Positions 34,704 through 43,205 of a stretch of DNA of 49,602 nucleotides are shown one piece after another (positions within the stretch are counted from its first letter, which is position 1; every line of letters starts with the position of its first letter). The position numbers and the translations under genes were made by a program. The notes beneath the pieces were generated by a model. The model was not told the DNA's origin. It saw only the letters and a list, made by a program, of their open reading frames with translations, and searched no databases. The stretch comes from an uncultured Thiohalocapsa sp. (GTDB taxonomy: Bacteria; Pseudomonadota; Gammaproteobacteria; Chromatiales; Chromatiaceae): the NCBI RefSeq assembly GCF_913062725.1, contig NZ_CAJXWY010000028.1, positions 1 through 49,602 on the forward strand. Direction: 5' to 3'.

Positions 34704-35335
34704 GCAAAGATCCGACGGTGTTCATCGTCGACGACGACGACGAAGTCCGCGAGGCCATCGGGCTGTTGATGGACTCCGTGGGCCTCGCCGCCGAGACATT
34801 CGACTCCGCCTGGGCATTTTTGAACTGCTTCGACCCGCAGCGCCCGGGCTGCCTGGTGCTCGATGTGCGCATGCGCCACATGAGCGGGCTTGAGCTGCAG
34901 GAACGCCTCTCGGAAGAGCCCCTGCACCCGCCCATCATCATCATCACGGGCCACGGCGACGTGCCCATGGCCGTGCGGGCGGTGAAAAACGGCGCCGTGG
35001 ACTTCATCGAGAAGCCTTTCAACGATCAGGCCATGCTGGACGCGGTGCACCGCGCGCTGGAGGTGGACGCCCAGCAGCGCGGCCGCGCGCTCGAGGTGGC
35101 GCAGATCCAGGATCGCGTGGAGCGGCTCACCAAGCGCGAGCGCGAGGTGCTGGATCAGATCCTGGCCGGCAAGCGCAACAAGGTCATCGCCGCCGATCTC
35201 GGCATCAGCCAATCCACCGTCGAGGCCCACCGCGCGAAGGTCATGGAGAAGCTCGAAGCCCGCTCGCTGTCCGAGCTGATGCGCATGATGCTGATGCTCT
35301 ATCCGGACCGGGCCAATGGCGCCCAGGAAGGCTGA
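34700..35335 (+). CDS. FixJ/TtrR-type response regulator
   Basis: A 211-residue regulator with receiver Asp55 in LVLDVRMRHMSG. The switch region is ITGHGDVPMAVRAVKNGAVDFIEKPF in overlapping parts. A LuxR-type helix-turn-helix follows (LTKREREVLDQILAGKRNKV, LGISQSTVEAHRAKVMEKL). It is the FixJ class and the natural partner of the kinase upstream, with which it shares an ATGA overlap. Its likely targets are soxB and other sulfur-oxidation genes, which is inference from position. Confidence 0.93.
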   Translation: MSKDPTVFIVDDDDEVREAIGLLMDSVGLAAETFDSAWAFLNCFDPQRPGCLVLDVRMRHMSGLELQERLSEEPLHPPIIIITGHGDVPMAVRAVKNGAVDFIEKPFNDQAMLDAVHRALEVDAQQRGRALEVAQIQDRVERLTKREREVLDQILAGKRNKVIAADLGISQSTVEAHRAKVMEKLEARSLSELMRMMLMLYPDRANGAQEG

Positions 35336-35536
35336 CGCCGACGGTACGCCCGACGCCGGTGCTCCACGAGCCATCCCGGCGCACGATGCCCCTGCCCCCT
35401 CAATCCTGACCATTGACACCGGTCCTCTCGCCGGCGCCGGCGTTCGGCTATATTGCGAGAGCACTGCAAATGGGTTGCGGGATCGTCACGACCGCCGCCC
35501 GGTCCCGCACAAAACACAGCATCGAGGCCTGCTGCC

Positions 35537-37924
35537 ATGACCGAGACAGTCCGTTGGCTTTCCGACCTGGGAATGAACGATGTCGACATCGTCGGCGGCA
35601 AGAATGCCTCTCTGGGAGAGATGATCCAACACCTGACGGCCGTGGATGTGCGGGTGCCGGGTGGCTTCGCGACCACCGCCGAGGCCTACCGGGAATTCCT
35701 GTCCGCCAGCGGGCTCGCCGAGCGCATCGCCGCCGAATTGGACAAGCTGGATGTGGACGACATCGCCGCCCTGAGCGAGGCGGGCCCGAAGATCCGCGGC
35801 TGGATCATCGAGCAGCCCTTCCCCCGGAGTCTGGATGCGGATATCGAGGCTGCCTACCACCAGCTCGTGGGCCAGGCGGGCGGCGATACCGCCTCCTGGG
35901 CCATACGCTCGTCAGCCACGGCGGAGGATCTCCCGGATGCCTCCTTCGCCGGCCAGCAGGAAACCTTCCTGAATGTCCAAGGGCTGGATAACGTCAAGCG
36001 GGCCATCCGCGAGGTGTTCGCCTCGTTGTACAACGACCGGGCCATCGCCTACCGGGTGCACAAGGGCTTTGCCCACGCCAATGTGGCCCTGTCCGCCGGC
36101 GTGCAGCGAATGGTCCGCAGCGATCTCGCCGCCTCCGGCGTCATGTTCACCCTGGACACGGAGTCCGGCTACCGGGATGCGGTGTTCATCACCGCAAGCT
36201 ACGGGCTCGGCGAGATGGTGGTCCAGGGCGCCGTGAACCCCGACGAGTTCTATGTCCACAAGCCCACCCTGAAGGCCGGCCGCCCCGCCATCCTGCGCCG
36301 CAGTGTCGGCGACAAGGCCATCCGCATGGTCTATGCGGAGCCCGGTGCAGACGAGCCGGTGCTCACCGAAGACGTGCCCGAGGGCGAGCGTCAGTGCTTC
36401 AGTCTCACCGACGAGGAGGTGCAGGACCTCGCCCGCCAGGCCATGCTCATCGAGGACCACTACGGTCGGCCCATGGATATCGAATGGGCCAAGGATGGTA
36501 CCGATGGCTTGCTCTACATCGTCCAGGCCCGCCCGGAGACCGTGCAGAGCCGCCCCGGGCAGGTGATCGAGCGTTATGTCCTGAAGGAGAAAGGTGAGGT
36601 CCTCACCACCGGTCGCAGCATCGGCAACCGCATCGGCGCCGGCAAGGCGCGCGTGGTGGCGTCCATCCGCGACATGGGGCATGTGCAGCCCGGGGACGTG
36701 CTGGTGACTGACATGACCGATCCGGACTGGGAGCCCATCATGAAGCGCGCGGCGGCCATCGTCACCAACCGCGGCGGGCGCACTTGTCATGCGGCCATCA
36801 TCGCCCGGGAACTGGGCGTTCCCGCCGTCGTCGGCTGCAATGACGCCACCGACAAAATCCCGGATGGTGCGGCGGTGACGGTCTCCTGCGCCGAAGGCGA
36901 CACCGGCTACGTCTTCCAGGGCGCCCTCGATTTCGAGCACAAGACCGCCGAGCTCGAGAAGATGCCGGAGGTGCCGGTGAAGGTGATGATGAACGTCGGC
37001 AACCCCGAGCGCGCCTTTGCCTTCGCGGCCACGCCCAACGCCGGCATTGGCCTGGCACGGCTGGAGTTCATCATCAACAACACCATCGGCATCCATCCTA
37101 AGGCCCTGCTCGAGCTCGATGACCTGCCCGACGATCTCCAGGCCCAGATTCGACCACGCATCGCCGCCTACCTCGGCACCGAGGGAAGCCCCCGAGATTT
37201 TTACGTCATGCGCCTCGCCGAGGGTATCAGCACCCTTGCGGCGGCGTTCGCGCCGAGCCCGGTCATCGTGCGCATGTCGGACTTCAAGTCCAACGAGTAC
37301 GCCAATCTCATCGCCGGTCCGCGCTACGAGCCGAACGAGGAGAACCCCATGATCGGCTTCCGCGGCGCCGGACGCTACGTGGCGGACGGTTTCCGCGAGT
37401 GCTTCGCCATGGAGTGCGAGGCGCTGACGTACGTGCGCGACACCATGGGCTTGACCAACCTGCAGATCATGATCCCCTTCGTACGCACGCTCAGGCAGGC
37501 GCAGGCGGTCACCGAGGCGCTGGCCGAGCAGGGCCTCGAGCGCGGCAAAAACGGCCTCAAGCTCATCATGATGTGCGAGATCCCGTCCAACGCCGTGCTG
37601 GCCGAGCAGTTTCTCGAGTACTTCGACGGTTTCTCCATCGGCTCCAACGACATGACCCAGCTCACCCTGGGCATCGACCGCGACTCATCACTCGTGGCGG
37701 CGGACTTCGATGAGCGCGACCCGGCCGTCAAGGCCATGCTCTCCATGGCCATCCAGGCCTGCCGCGCCCAGGGCAAGTACGTGGGCATCTGCGGCCAGGG
37801 GCCGTCGGACCACGCCGACTTCGCGGACTGGCTGGTCAAGGAAGGCATCGAGAGCGTCTCCCTCAACCCGGATACCGTCATCGACACCTGGTTGTATCTG
37901 GCGGAGCACGTTGGGAAGGGCTGA
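35537..37924 (+). CDS. ppsA: Phosphoenolpyruvate synthase
   Basis: The 795-residue enzyme makes phosphoenolpyruvate from pyruvate and ATP for gluconeogenesis. The N-terminal ATP-binding domain carries [13 protein letters not shown] and the [17 protein letters not shown] loop. The phosphohistidine domain has His418 in GGRTCHAAI. The C-terminal PEP-binding TIM barrel ends with the catalytic Cys motif GICGQGPSD. Length and order match E. coli PpsA (792). The ATG at 35537 is the first before the conserved N-terminus. It is a single gene. The usual ppsR partner is not adjacent. Confidence 0.97.
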   Translation: MTETVRWLSDLGMNDVDIVGGKNASLGEMIQHLTAVDVRVPGGFATTAEAYREFLSASGLAERIAAELDKLDVDDIAALSEAGPKIRGWIIEQPFPRSLDADIEAAYHQLVGQAGGDTASWAIRSSATAEDLPDASFAGQQETFLNVQGLDNVKRAIREVFASLYNDRAIAYRVHKGFAHANVALSAGVQRMVRSDLAASGVMFTLDTESGYRDAVFITASYGLGEMVVQGAVNPDEFYVHKPTLKAGRPAILRRSVGDKAIRMVYAEPGADEPVLTEDVPEGERQCFSLTDEEVQDLARQAMLIEDHYGRPMDIEWAKDGTDGLLYIVQARPETVQSRPGQVIERYVLKEKGEVLTTGRSIGNRIGAGKARVVASIRDMGHVQPGDVLVTDMTDPDWEPIMKRAAAIVTNRGGRTCHAAIIARELGVPAVVGCNDATDKIPDGAAVTVSCAEGDTGYVFQGALDFEHKTAELEKMPEVPVKVMMNVGNPERAFAFAATPNAGIGLARLEFIINNTIGIHPKALLELDDLPDDLQAQIRPRIAAYLGTEGSPRDFYVMRLAEGISTLAAAFAPSPVIVRMSDFKSNEYANLIAGPRYEPNEENPMIGFRGAGRYVADGFRECFAMECEALTYVRDTMGLTNLQIMIPFVRTLRQAQAVTEALAEQGLERGKNGLKLIMMCEIPSNAVLAEQFLEYFDGFSIGSNDMTQLTLGIDRDSSLVAADFDERDPAVKAMLSMAIQACRAQGKYVGICGQGPSDHADFADWLVKEGIESVSLNPDTVIDTWLYLAEHVGKG

Positions 37925-38088
37925 CCGGGCTCGTGAACGGCTGCGGCTGCTGTGCAGGTATACCCGGCGGGGCACACCGTGCACACATCCCCGTGGAGCG
38001 GATTCCGGCGCTCCGACCAATGCCGGGCGAAGTGCTTGCCAGAATCTGAGACAATATTCGGCGTTTGTCAAAACGCACGAGGTATTGC

Positions 38089-39078
38089 ATGAGTAAGTAC
38101 GACGTCTACGCCCTGGGTAACGCACTGGTGGACATGGAGTACGAGGTCCAGCCCGAGGACCTCGCGCACCTGCATATCGACAAGGGCGTTATGACGCTCG
38201 TGGATGAAGCGCATCAACTGCGCATCATGGAGCATCTGCGCGAGCATCATCATCAGCGCGGCTCCGGCGGCTCTGCGGCCAACTCCGTGATCGCCCTGTG
38301 CCAGTTCGGCGGCACCGGCTGGTATTCCTGCAAGGTCGCCAACGACGAGCTCGGCCACTTCTACCTCAAAGATCTCTGCGACGGCGGCGTCGGCACCCGC
38401 GACACCAGCTTTCTGGAAGCGGGCGACACCGGCCGCTGCGTGGTCCTGGTCACGCCGGATTCTGACCGCACCATGTGCACTTATCTCGGCATCAGCGGCA
38501 ACCTGTCGCTGCACGAGCTGGACCAGGATGCGCTGCTCGCCTCCAAGTGGTTCTATACCGAGGGTTATTTGGTGACCTCCGACACCGCCCGCGTCGCCGC
38601 CATCGAGGCCCGCAAGTTCGCCGAGCGCAACGGTGTGAAGACCGCCATCTCCCTGTCCGATCCGAACATGGTCAAGTTCTTCAAGGACGGCCTGAAAGCG
38701 ATGATCGGCGAGCGCGTGGACATGGTCTTCGCCAACGAGGAAGAGGCCATGGGCATGGCCGAAACCGACAATCTCGCCGATGCCGTCGCCTACATGAAGA
38801 CCATCGCCCGCGAGTTCGCCATCACCCGCGGTCCCCAGGGCGCGCTGATCTGGGACGGGGAGCGGGCCATCGACATCGATCCCGTGCCGGTGAAGCCCGT
38901 GGACACCGTCGGCGCCGGTGATATGTTCGCCGGAGCTTTCCTCTACGGCCTCACCCAGGGTTGGGACCATCAGCGCGCCGGCGATTTGGCCGCCGCGGCA
39001 TCCGCAAAGCTGGTTACCAGTCTGGGTCCGAGGATTGCCAAGGAAACATCTCAGACCATCCTCAAGCAACACCTGTAA
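38089..39078 (+). CDS. PfkB-family carbohydrate/adenosine kinase
   Basis: A 329-residue ribokinase-fold kinase beginning MSKYDVYALGNALVDMEYEV. The two PfkB signatures are the GGSAANS substrate loop and the anion-hole/catalytic motif DTVGAGDMFAGAFLYG. The overall pattern resembles bacterial adenosine-kinase-like proteins common in the Chromatiales, but the substrate cannot be read with certainty. ACGAGGTATTGC precedes the ATG at 38089. This is the last core-like gene before the accessory island. Confidence 0.9.
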   Translation: MSKYDVYALGNALVDMEYEVQPEDLAHLHIDKGVMTLVDEAHQLRIMEHLREHHHQRGSGGSAANSVIALCQFGGTGWYSCKVANDELGHFYLKDLCDGGVGTRDTSFLEAGDTGRCVVLVTPDSDRTMCTYLGISGNLSLHELDQDALLASKWFYTEGYLVTSDTARVAAIEARKFAERNGVKTAISLSDPNMVKFFKDGLKAMIGERVDMVFANEEEAMGMAETDNLADAVAYMKTIAREFAITRGPQGALIWDGERAIDIDPVPVKPVDTVGAGDMFAGAFLYGLTQGWDHQRAGDLAAAASAKLVTSLGPRIAKETSQTILKQHL

Positions 39079-39132
39079 GCCCTCGGGCCCAGGGCATGTG
39101 CCGCCGCGGGAGCCTCCCCCGAAAGCGGTGGC

Positions 39133-39520
39133 TCACCTCGAAGAACGGTAACCGGTAACTGAACGGCGTCCTTCCAGGCTCACCTGCTGGCCGAGCACAA
39201 TGCTGGCCTGGGGGGTCTCGCCGCGGATCGCCTGTTCGCAGGCATACAGCGCGCCGATGCGGGTCAGGGCTTCGGCCACGGCCTCCGGCTCGATGTCCTT
39301 GGCACGCTCGAAGGTACGGCGCGTATGCGCCCAGCATTGGGCATGGACGATGCCGGTGTGCGCGGCATAGCGCGCACAGGCGCTGTAGCCGTCGCTGATC
39401 AGCACGGCGCCTTCGGCCGGATCGTCGCCCAAGCCCTCGCGTACATGGCGGGCCGCACGCGAGGATCGGTAGAGAAAGACCAGGTCGCCGCCCCCGCCGT
39501 CGTCGGTAACGTGCGTCCGC
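39133..39520 (-). pseudogene. IS66 transposase C-terminal fragment
   Basis: The minus-strand frame reads LVFLYRSSRAARHVREGLGD, then ISDGYSACARYA, CWAHTRRTFERAKDIEP and ALTRIGALYACEQAIRGE. This is the IS66 TnpC pattern around the DGY and CWAHARR motifs. Only the last third of a normal transposase (about 500 residues) is present. No terminal inverted repeats or tnpA/tnpB accessory genes are seen. It is a dead remnant that marks the left edge of the island. Confidence 0.85.
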
Positions 39521-39540
39521 TGATCGCCCGCCACGGTGCG

Positions 39541-39979
39541 ACCTGTCAGCCGGGCTCGCTGGTCAACTGGCTCAACGCGCAGATCCGGTCTTGCCAGATC
39601 CGCGACTGGGACGGCTCGGACGACTGCCGCCCGACCGGGGACGAGTGGCGCATGTGCACGCCGTTCTTCGATCACGGCTATACGACCATACGATGCGCCG
39701 ACGCTCCACGAACAGTGTCGCGAGGAGCGCGACGGGGATGGGTATCTGGTCGAGACGTGCTCCTACACTTGGACACAGGCCGGCGCGCCGGCGCCTGTTC
39801 GCACGCTCGCGCCGCGAGCGTCGCCCTGCCTGAAGAGTCCGCCTGCGAAGGCCCCCAACTCGCGGAGCAAGGTCGACACTACAGCAGCTTGTCGGGACTA
39901 CACCTATCCCACATCAATGACTTGGCAGAGTCACGGTGGCGGAAATAGGGCCAAATTGACCTCCCGGGAGGGTGAATAG
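39541..39979 (+). pseudogene. Frameshifted Cys-rich remnant
   Basis: One plus-strand frame reads NWLNAQIRSCQIRDWDGSDD, then DEWRMCTPFFDHGYTTIR and degenerates near 39693. A second frame continues YDAPTLHEQCREERDGDGYL and VETCSYTWTQAGAPAP. Joined, they look like one Cys-rich protein fragment with a frameshift between TTIR and DAPTL. The 5' end is missing at the IS66 fragment boundary. I do not recognise the family; extracytoplasmic or conjugation-related Cys-rich proteins are a possibility only. Confidence 0.4.
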
Positions 39980-40030
39980 CGGAAGTCCGCCTAAGGGCAT
40001 GGAAACCCTTTGGCCGAGATGGCCCCGTTG

Positions 40031-40060
40031 TTGCTCCTAGTTGTTCCTAGTTGTTCCTAG
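40031..40060 (+). repeat. Tandem decamer repeats upstream of the GTPase gene
   Basis: Three head-to-tail copies read TTGCTCCTAG, TTGTTCCTAG and TTGTTCCTAG. An inverted match, CTGGAACAA, lies just after the -10 box (about 40092-40100), and a further GGTACAAC follows. The arrangement around the promoter looks like an operator for a regulator or for the gene product itself. Confidence 0.8.
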
Positions 40061-40064
40061 ATGC

Positions 40065-40093
40065 TTGACAGCAGCGCTGTGCCCGCCTATCCT
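40065..40093 (+). promoter_or_regulatory. Strong sigma70-like promoter of the GTPase gene
   Basis: A perfect -35 TTGACA (40065-40070), a 17-base spacer and a -10 TATCCT (40088-40093) lie 47 bases before the ATG at 40140. It is the best promoter match in the window, and it sits directly after the decamer repeats. Confidence 0.8.
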
Positions 40094-40139
40094 GGAACAA
40101 CCTGGTACAACGCCAGACAGAAAGCCAGCGGAGGCACAG

Positions 40140-42428
40140 ATGGTCAAGCAGCGATATTCGGCTTCAAAAACACGCTCGCAGGGGAGGAACACCTGGGCGA
40201 TCACCTTCCGACACCCCGTCGTGAAAAAGGACCCGCGCAGTAGCAGCGGAATCAAGGTACGTCGCGGTCTTGGAACCGCAGACGAAGCAGACGCCGAGAA
40301 GCTCGTCGAACAGATGAACGAGATTCTCGGCGACGAGTCGTACTGGAGCCTAAGCCAGAGGGGACGGGCGGAACGGCAATTTGCCAAGGTGGTGGTCGAT
40401 GCCTTCTTCGATCCCATGGTCGCGGACGCGAACCTTGATCCATGGAAGGCAAGGGACGAGGTGATACCGCTCCCATCCGCTGACGAGGGCGCCTGCAAGG
40501 TTTTGTTTCTTGGGACAACAGGGGCGGGGAAGACGAGTCTGCTGCGGCAACTGATCGGCTCGCATCCCGAGAAGGACCGCTTCCCGTCCACGTCCACCGG
40601 AAAGACCACGATCTCCGACATCGAGGTCATTACTGCCCCAGAAGGCTTTCAGGCGGTCGTGACCTTCTTTCCGGAAGGAACCGTGCGGACTTACACGCAA
40701 GAGTCGCTCGACGAGGCATGCCGGTCAGTCTGGCGCAAGGAATCTGACGAGATGGTCGTCAAGGCCCTTCTAAACCACAAGGAGCAACGCTTTCGGCTGA
40801 GCTACCTCCTGGGATCCTGGTCCGAACAGGAAACAACGGAGGAAGAAGACGACTGGGGGTTCGAAGACACGGAAAGCGAGACCGCTCGAACGGAAGACGA
40901 CGCCGTCGAGGAAGGCGTGTTCCCGACCGCAGAAGAGCGCCGCGAGATGCAAGAACGGCTCTCTGAATACGCAGGGCGCATCAGAGAGATTGCGGACGCA
41001 GCCATCGAGAAAGTGTCGGACGAATGGGGGGAGGACGTTCAGCGCCTAAAGGGTGAGGAGTTGGATCTCGTACTGGATTATTTCGAGGAAATCCTTGAGA
41101 AGATGCCGGGGTATGACTCCCTCATTGAGGACATCATCGAGCAGGTCCTGAAACGATTCGAGTACCTGACGGCGGGAAAGCTGAAGCGCAAGGGAAAATG
41201 GCCCGAGAGATGGACGTTCGAATCGGCGGATCGGGATCAGTTCCTGAGCCAAATCCGCTGGTTCTCCAGTAACTACGCACCGGCATTCGGCAGATTGCTG
41301 ACGCCTCTGGTCCAGGGCATCCGCGTCCGCGGGCCTTTCTTCGCCGAACCGCTCGGCGATACGAATGGCTTAGTGCTCATGGACGGCGAGGGTTTAGGGC
41401 ACGTGGCAGAAACGGTAGCCGACGTCTCCACGCACTTCACTAGCCGCTACCAGATGGTCGATGTCATTCTGCTTGTAGACAACGCGCAGCAACCCATGCA
41501 GGCAGCCTCGCTTTCCGTGGTGCGGTCTGTTGCGACCAGCGGCCACCAAGACAAGCTCGCGATCGCCTTCACCCACTTCGATCAAGTAACAGGAATCAAC
41601 TTTTCGACCTTCGCTGACCGGCGCGATCATGTGCTGGCCTCAGTGAAGAACGCGCTCAACAACATGCGCACGACCGTAGGTGACTCTGTGGTCAACACGA
41701 TGGAAGGACACCTTTATGACCGGTGCTTCATGCTGGGCGCTCTGGACAAACCCGCGAAGAGAATCCCGAAAGGTGTAATCTCTCAGCTCAACGCCTTAGT
41801 GGATTTCTTTCGGAGCGCCATTGAGCCTTATGAGCCACCGGCAGCGGCCCCCGTTTACGACCCCGCAAGCCTTTCCTTCGCAGTCCAGGCGGCGACTCAG
41901 GAGTTTCAAACTCTATGGAGCGCCCGCCTGGGCTACCAGTACCAAGAGAGCGTTTCCAAGGAACACTGGACCCGTATCAAGGCCCTAACCCGGCGCGTCG
42001 CGAGGATGGGCGGCGTGGAGTACGACTACCTGCGACCGGTGGCCGAACTGATTGCCCGGCTCAGCGAGGGCATTTCGAGGTTTCTCGACAATCCAGTACA
42101 GTGGGACCCGCATGGGCAGAACGATGAAGAAGAGTCCGAGGCGATTGACATCGTGCGCAAAGAGGTCTTCCAATCGCTTCACTCGTTGGCGATGGAACGC
42201 ATCATCCAGGAGCACTTGGTTGACTGGTCACGTGCGTTCGAGCATTCGGGACGTGGGTCTTCCTACGAGCGTGCTCGTGATGTGCGAAACATCTACCAAA
42301 CGGCTGCTCCAGTTCCGGGGATCGAGCTTACGCCACAATCGTCCGCCTTCTTGAGCAATGTTCGAGAACTGGTGTTCGACGCGATCGAGAACGCTGGCGG
42401 CAAGATCGTCACAGTACGGAGTGCCTGA
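40140..42428 (+). CDS. Large predicted GTPase with integrase-like N-terminus; candidate defence gene
   Basis: A 762-residue protein, less GC-rich than the core genes by eye. Residues 1-90 (RNTWAITFRHPVVKK, RRGLGTADEADAEKLVEQMN) resemble the arm-type N-terminal domain of integrases. A P-loop follows at 125-132 (GTTGAGKT), then a Thr-rich switch (PSTSTGKTTISD). Further on are an acidic insertion (about 224-265), a G3-like D415-GEG and a G4-like T478-HFD, as in dynamin-type or AAA-like GTPases. The remainder is helical. There is no signal peptide or membrane helix. GGAGGCACAG gives a strong ribosome-binding site at the ATG 40140. It has its own strong promoter and terminator, so it is a one-gene unit beside a Hachiman system. 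I cannot name the family. An antiviral role is inference from location. Confidence 0.75.
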   Translation: MVKQRYSASKTRSQGRNTWAITFRHPVVKKDPRSSSGIKVRRGLGTADEADAEKLVEQMNEILGDESYWSLSQRGRAERQFAKVVVDAFFDPMVADANLDPWKARDEVIPLPSADEGACKVLFLGTTGAGKTSLLRQLIGSHPEKDRFPSTSTGKTTISDIEVITAPEGFQAVVTFFPEGTVRTYTQESLDEACRSVWRKESDEMVVKALLNHKEQRFRLSYLLGSWSEQETTEEEDDWGFEDTESETARTEDDAVEEGVFPTAEERREMQERLSEYAGRIREIADAAIEKVSDEWGEDVQRLKGEELDLVLDYFEEILEKMPGYDSLIEDIIEQVLKRFEYLTAGKLKRKGKWPERWTFESADRDQFLSQIRWFSSNYAPAFGRLLTPLVQGIRVRGPFFAEPLGDTNGLVLMDGEGLGHVAETVADVSTHFTSRYQMVDVILLVDNAQQPMQAASLSVVRSVATSGHQDKLAIAFTHFDQVTGINFSTFADRRDHVLASVKNALNNMRTTVGDSVVNTMEGHLYDRCFMLGALDKPAKRIPKGVISQLNALVDFFRSAIEPYEPPAAAPVYDPASLSFAVQAATQEFQTLWSARLGYQYQESVSKEHWTRIKALTRRVARMGGVEYDYLRPVAELIARLSEGISRFLDNPVQWDPHGQNDEEESEAIDIVRKEVFQSLHSLAMERIIQEHLVDWSRAFEHSGRGSSYERARDVRNIYQTAAPVPGIELTPQSSAFLSNVRELVFDAIENAGGKIVTVRSA

Positions 42429-42452
42429 TGCTCCGTCTTCCACACAGACGCC

Positions 42453-42476
42453 AAGGCCCCCTTGCGGGGCCTTTTT
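42453..42476 (+). terminator. Rho-independent terminator after the GTPase gene
   Basis: AAGGCCCC/GGGGCCTT with a short loop is followed by a T-run. It lies 25 bases after the GTPase stop. Confidence 0.9.
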
Positions 42477-42526
42477 GAGTACCATCTTGCGCCCGCGCTT
42501 GGGGGGCATAAAAGATTTTCCGTTCT

Positions 42527-43024
42527 ACGGCGCCCGGCCAGGTACCGCCAAACTGCCCGCGTGACCTGGCAATCGTTGATCGCGCGATGACTGGCGCCGT
42601 CCCAGTCGAAACCGAAATGGGCCGCGGCGACGTGCAGCTTCTACCAGCGGTAGCTGCCGTGCCAGTCGCTCCACTCGCCGAAGACCTCGGCGAACTCCCG
42701 CATCGCACAACGAACCTCAGCGGCAACCTCTAGCTCGAAGCGCAGGAAGCTGGCGTCGAACGGCGCGTTGTAGATCACCACCAAGGCGTCACTGATGGCC
42801 TTGATGATCCGCAGCCGAAGCGCTTCGTGCGTTGGCGCATCCTGGACGTTCGCCGGTGCGATGCCGTGGACCCGCTGAGCACCTGGCCAGCTCCGGTGCC
42901 GCACAGGCCGAACGAGCGTGTCGAGCAGGACCTGGCCGCCCTCCTCCAGGATGCCGATCTCGACGATCGCGTCGGTTCGGGGATCGAGCCCCGTGGTCTC
43001 CAGGTCCAGGAAGACGATTCTCAC
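42527..43024 (-). pseudogene. DEDDh 3'-5' exonuclease gene with in-frame amber stop
   Basis: From a GTG at 43024 the frame encodes a DnaQ-type exonuclease: Asp7/Glu9 in FLDLETTGLDP and Asp90 in YNAPFDASFL. A TAG at 42641-42643 (codon 128) stops it before the last motif. The same frame continues after the TAG with KLHVAAAHFGFDWDG and ASHRAINDCQVTRAVW, which supplies the missing His146/Asp151. So the reading frame is intact apart from this one codon. It is most likely a recent nonsense mutation; readthrough is possible. It lies just downstream of hamB on the same strand. Confidence 0.8.
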
Positions 43025-43025
43025 C

Positions 43026-43178
43026 GGTGATGGATTCTTGCTTGTGCAGATTTTTGACGTTTTGGGCCGGAATCGCCCTCACCAACTCTAAGTGCTTTTT
43101 TTTCACAGCCGCGGACTCGTCTAGCCTGGCAGCACGGTTGTCCTCAACGATAGAACTCCAGATCTCGGCCAAGGACAC
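43026..43178 (-). other. Small open stretch between hamB and the exonuclease gene
   Basis: From a GTG at 43178 about 50 protein-like codons (MSLAEIWSSIVEDNRAARLD, KKKHLELVRAIPAQNV) lead up to the exonuclease start, in the same frame as hamB past its TAG. It could be a small separate gene, a lost N-terminal part of the exonuclease joined by a frameshift, or a C-terminal extension of hamB beyond its amber stop. I cannot decide. Confidence 0.3.
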
Positions 43179-43205
43179 CTCTGCGCTGTCGATCTGGCGG
43201 CGTCG

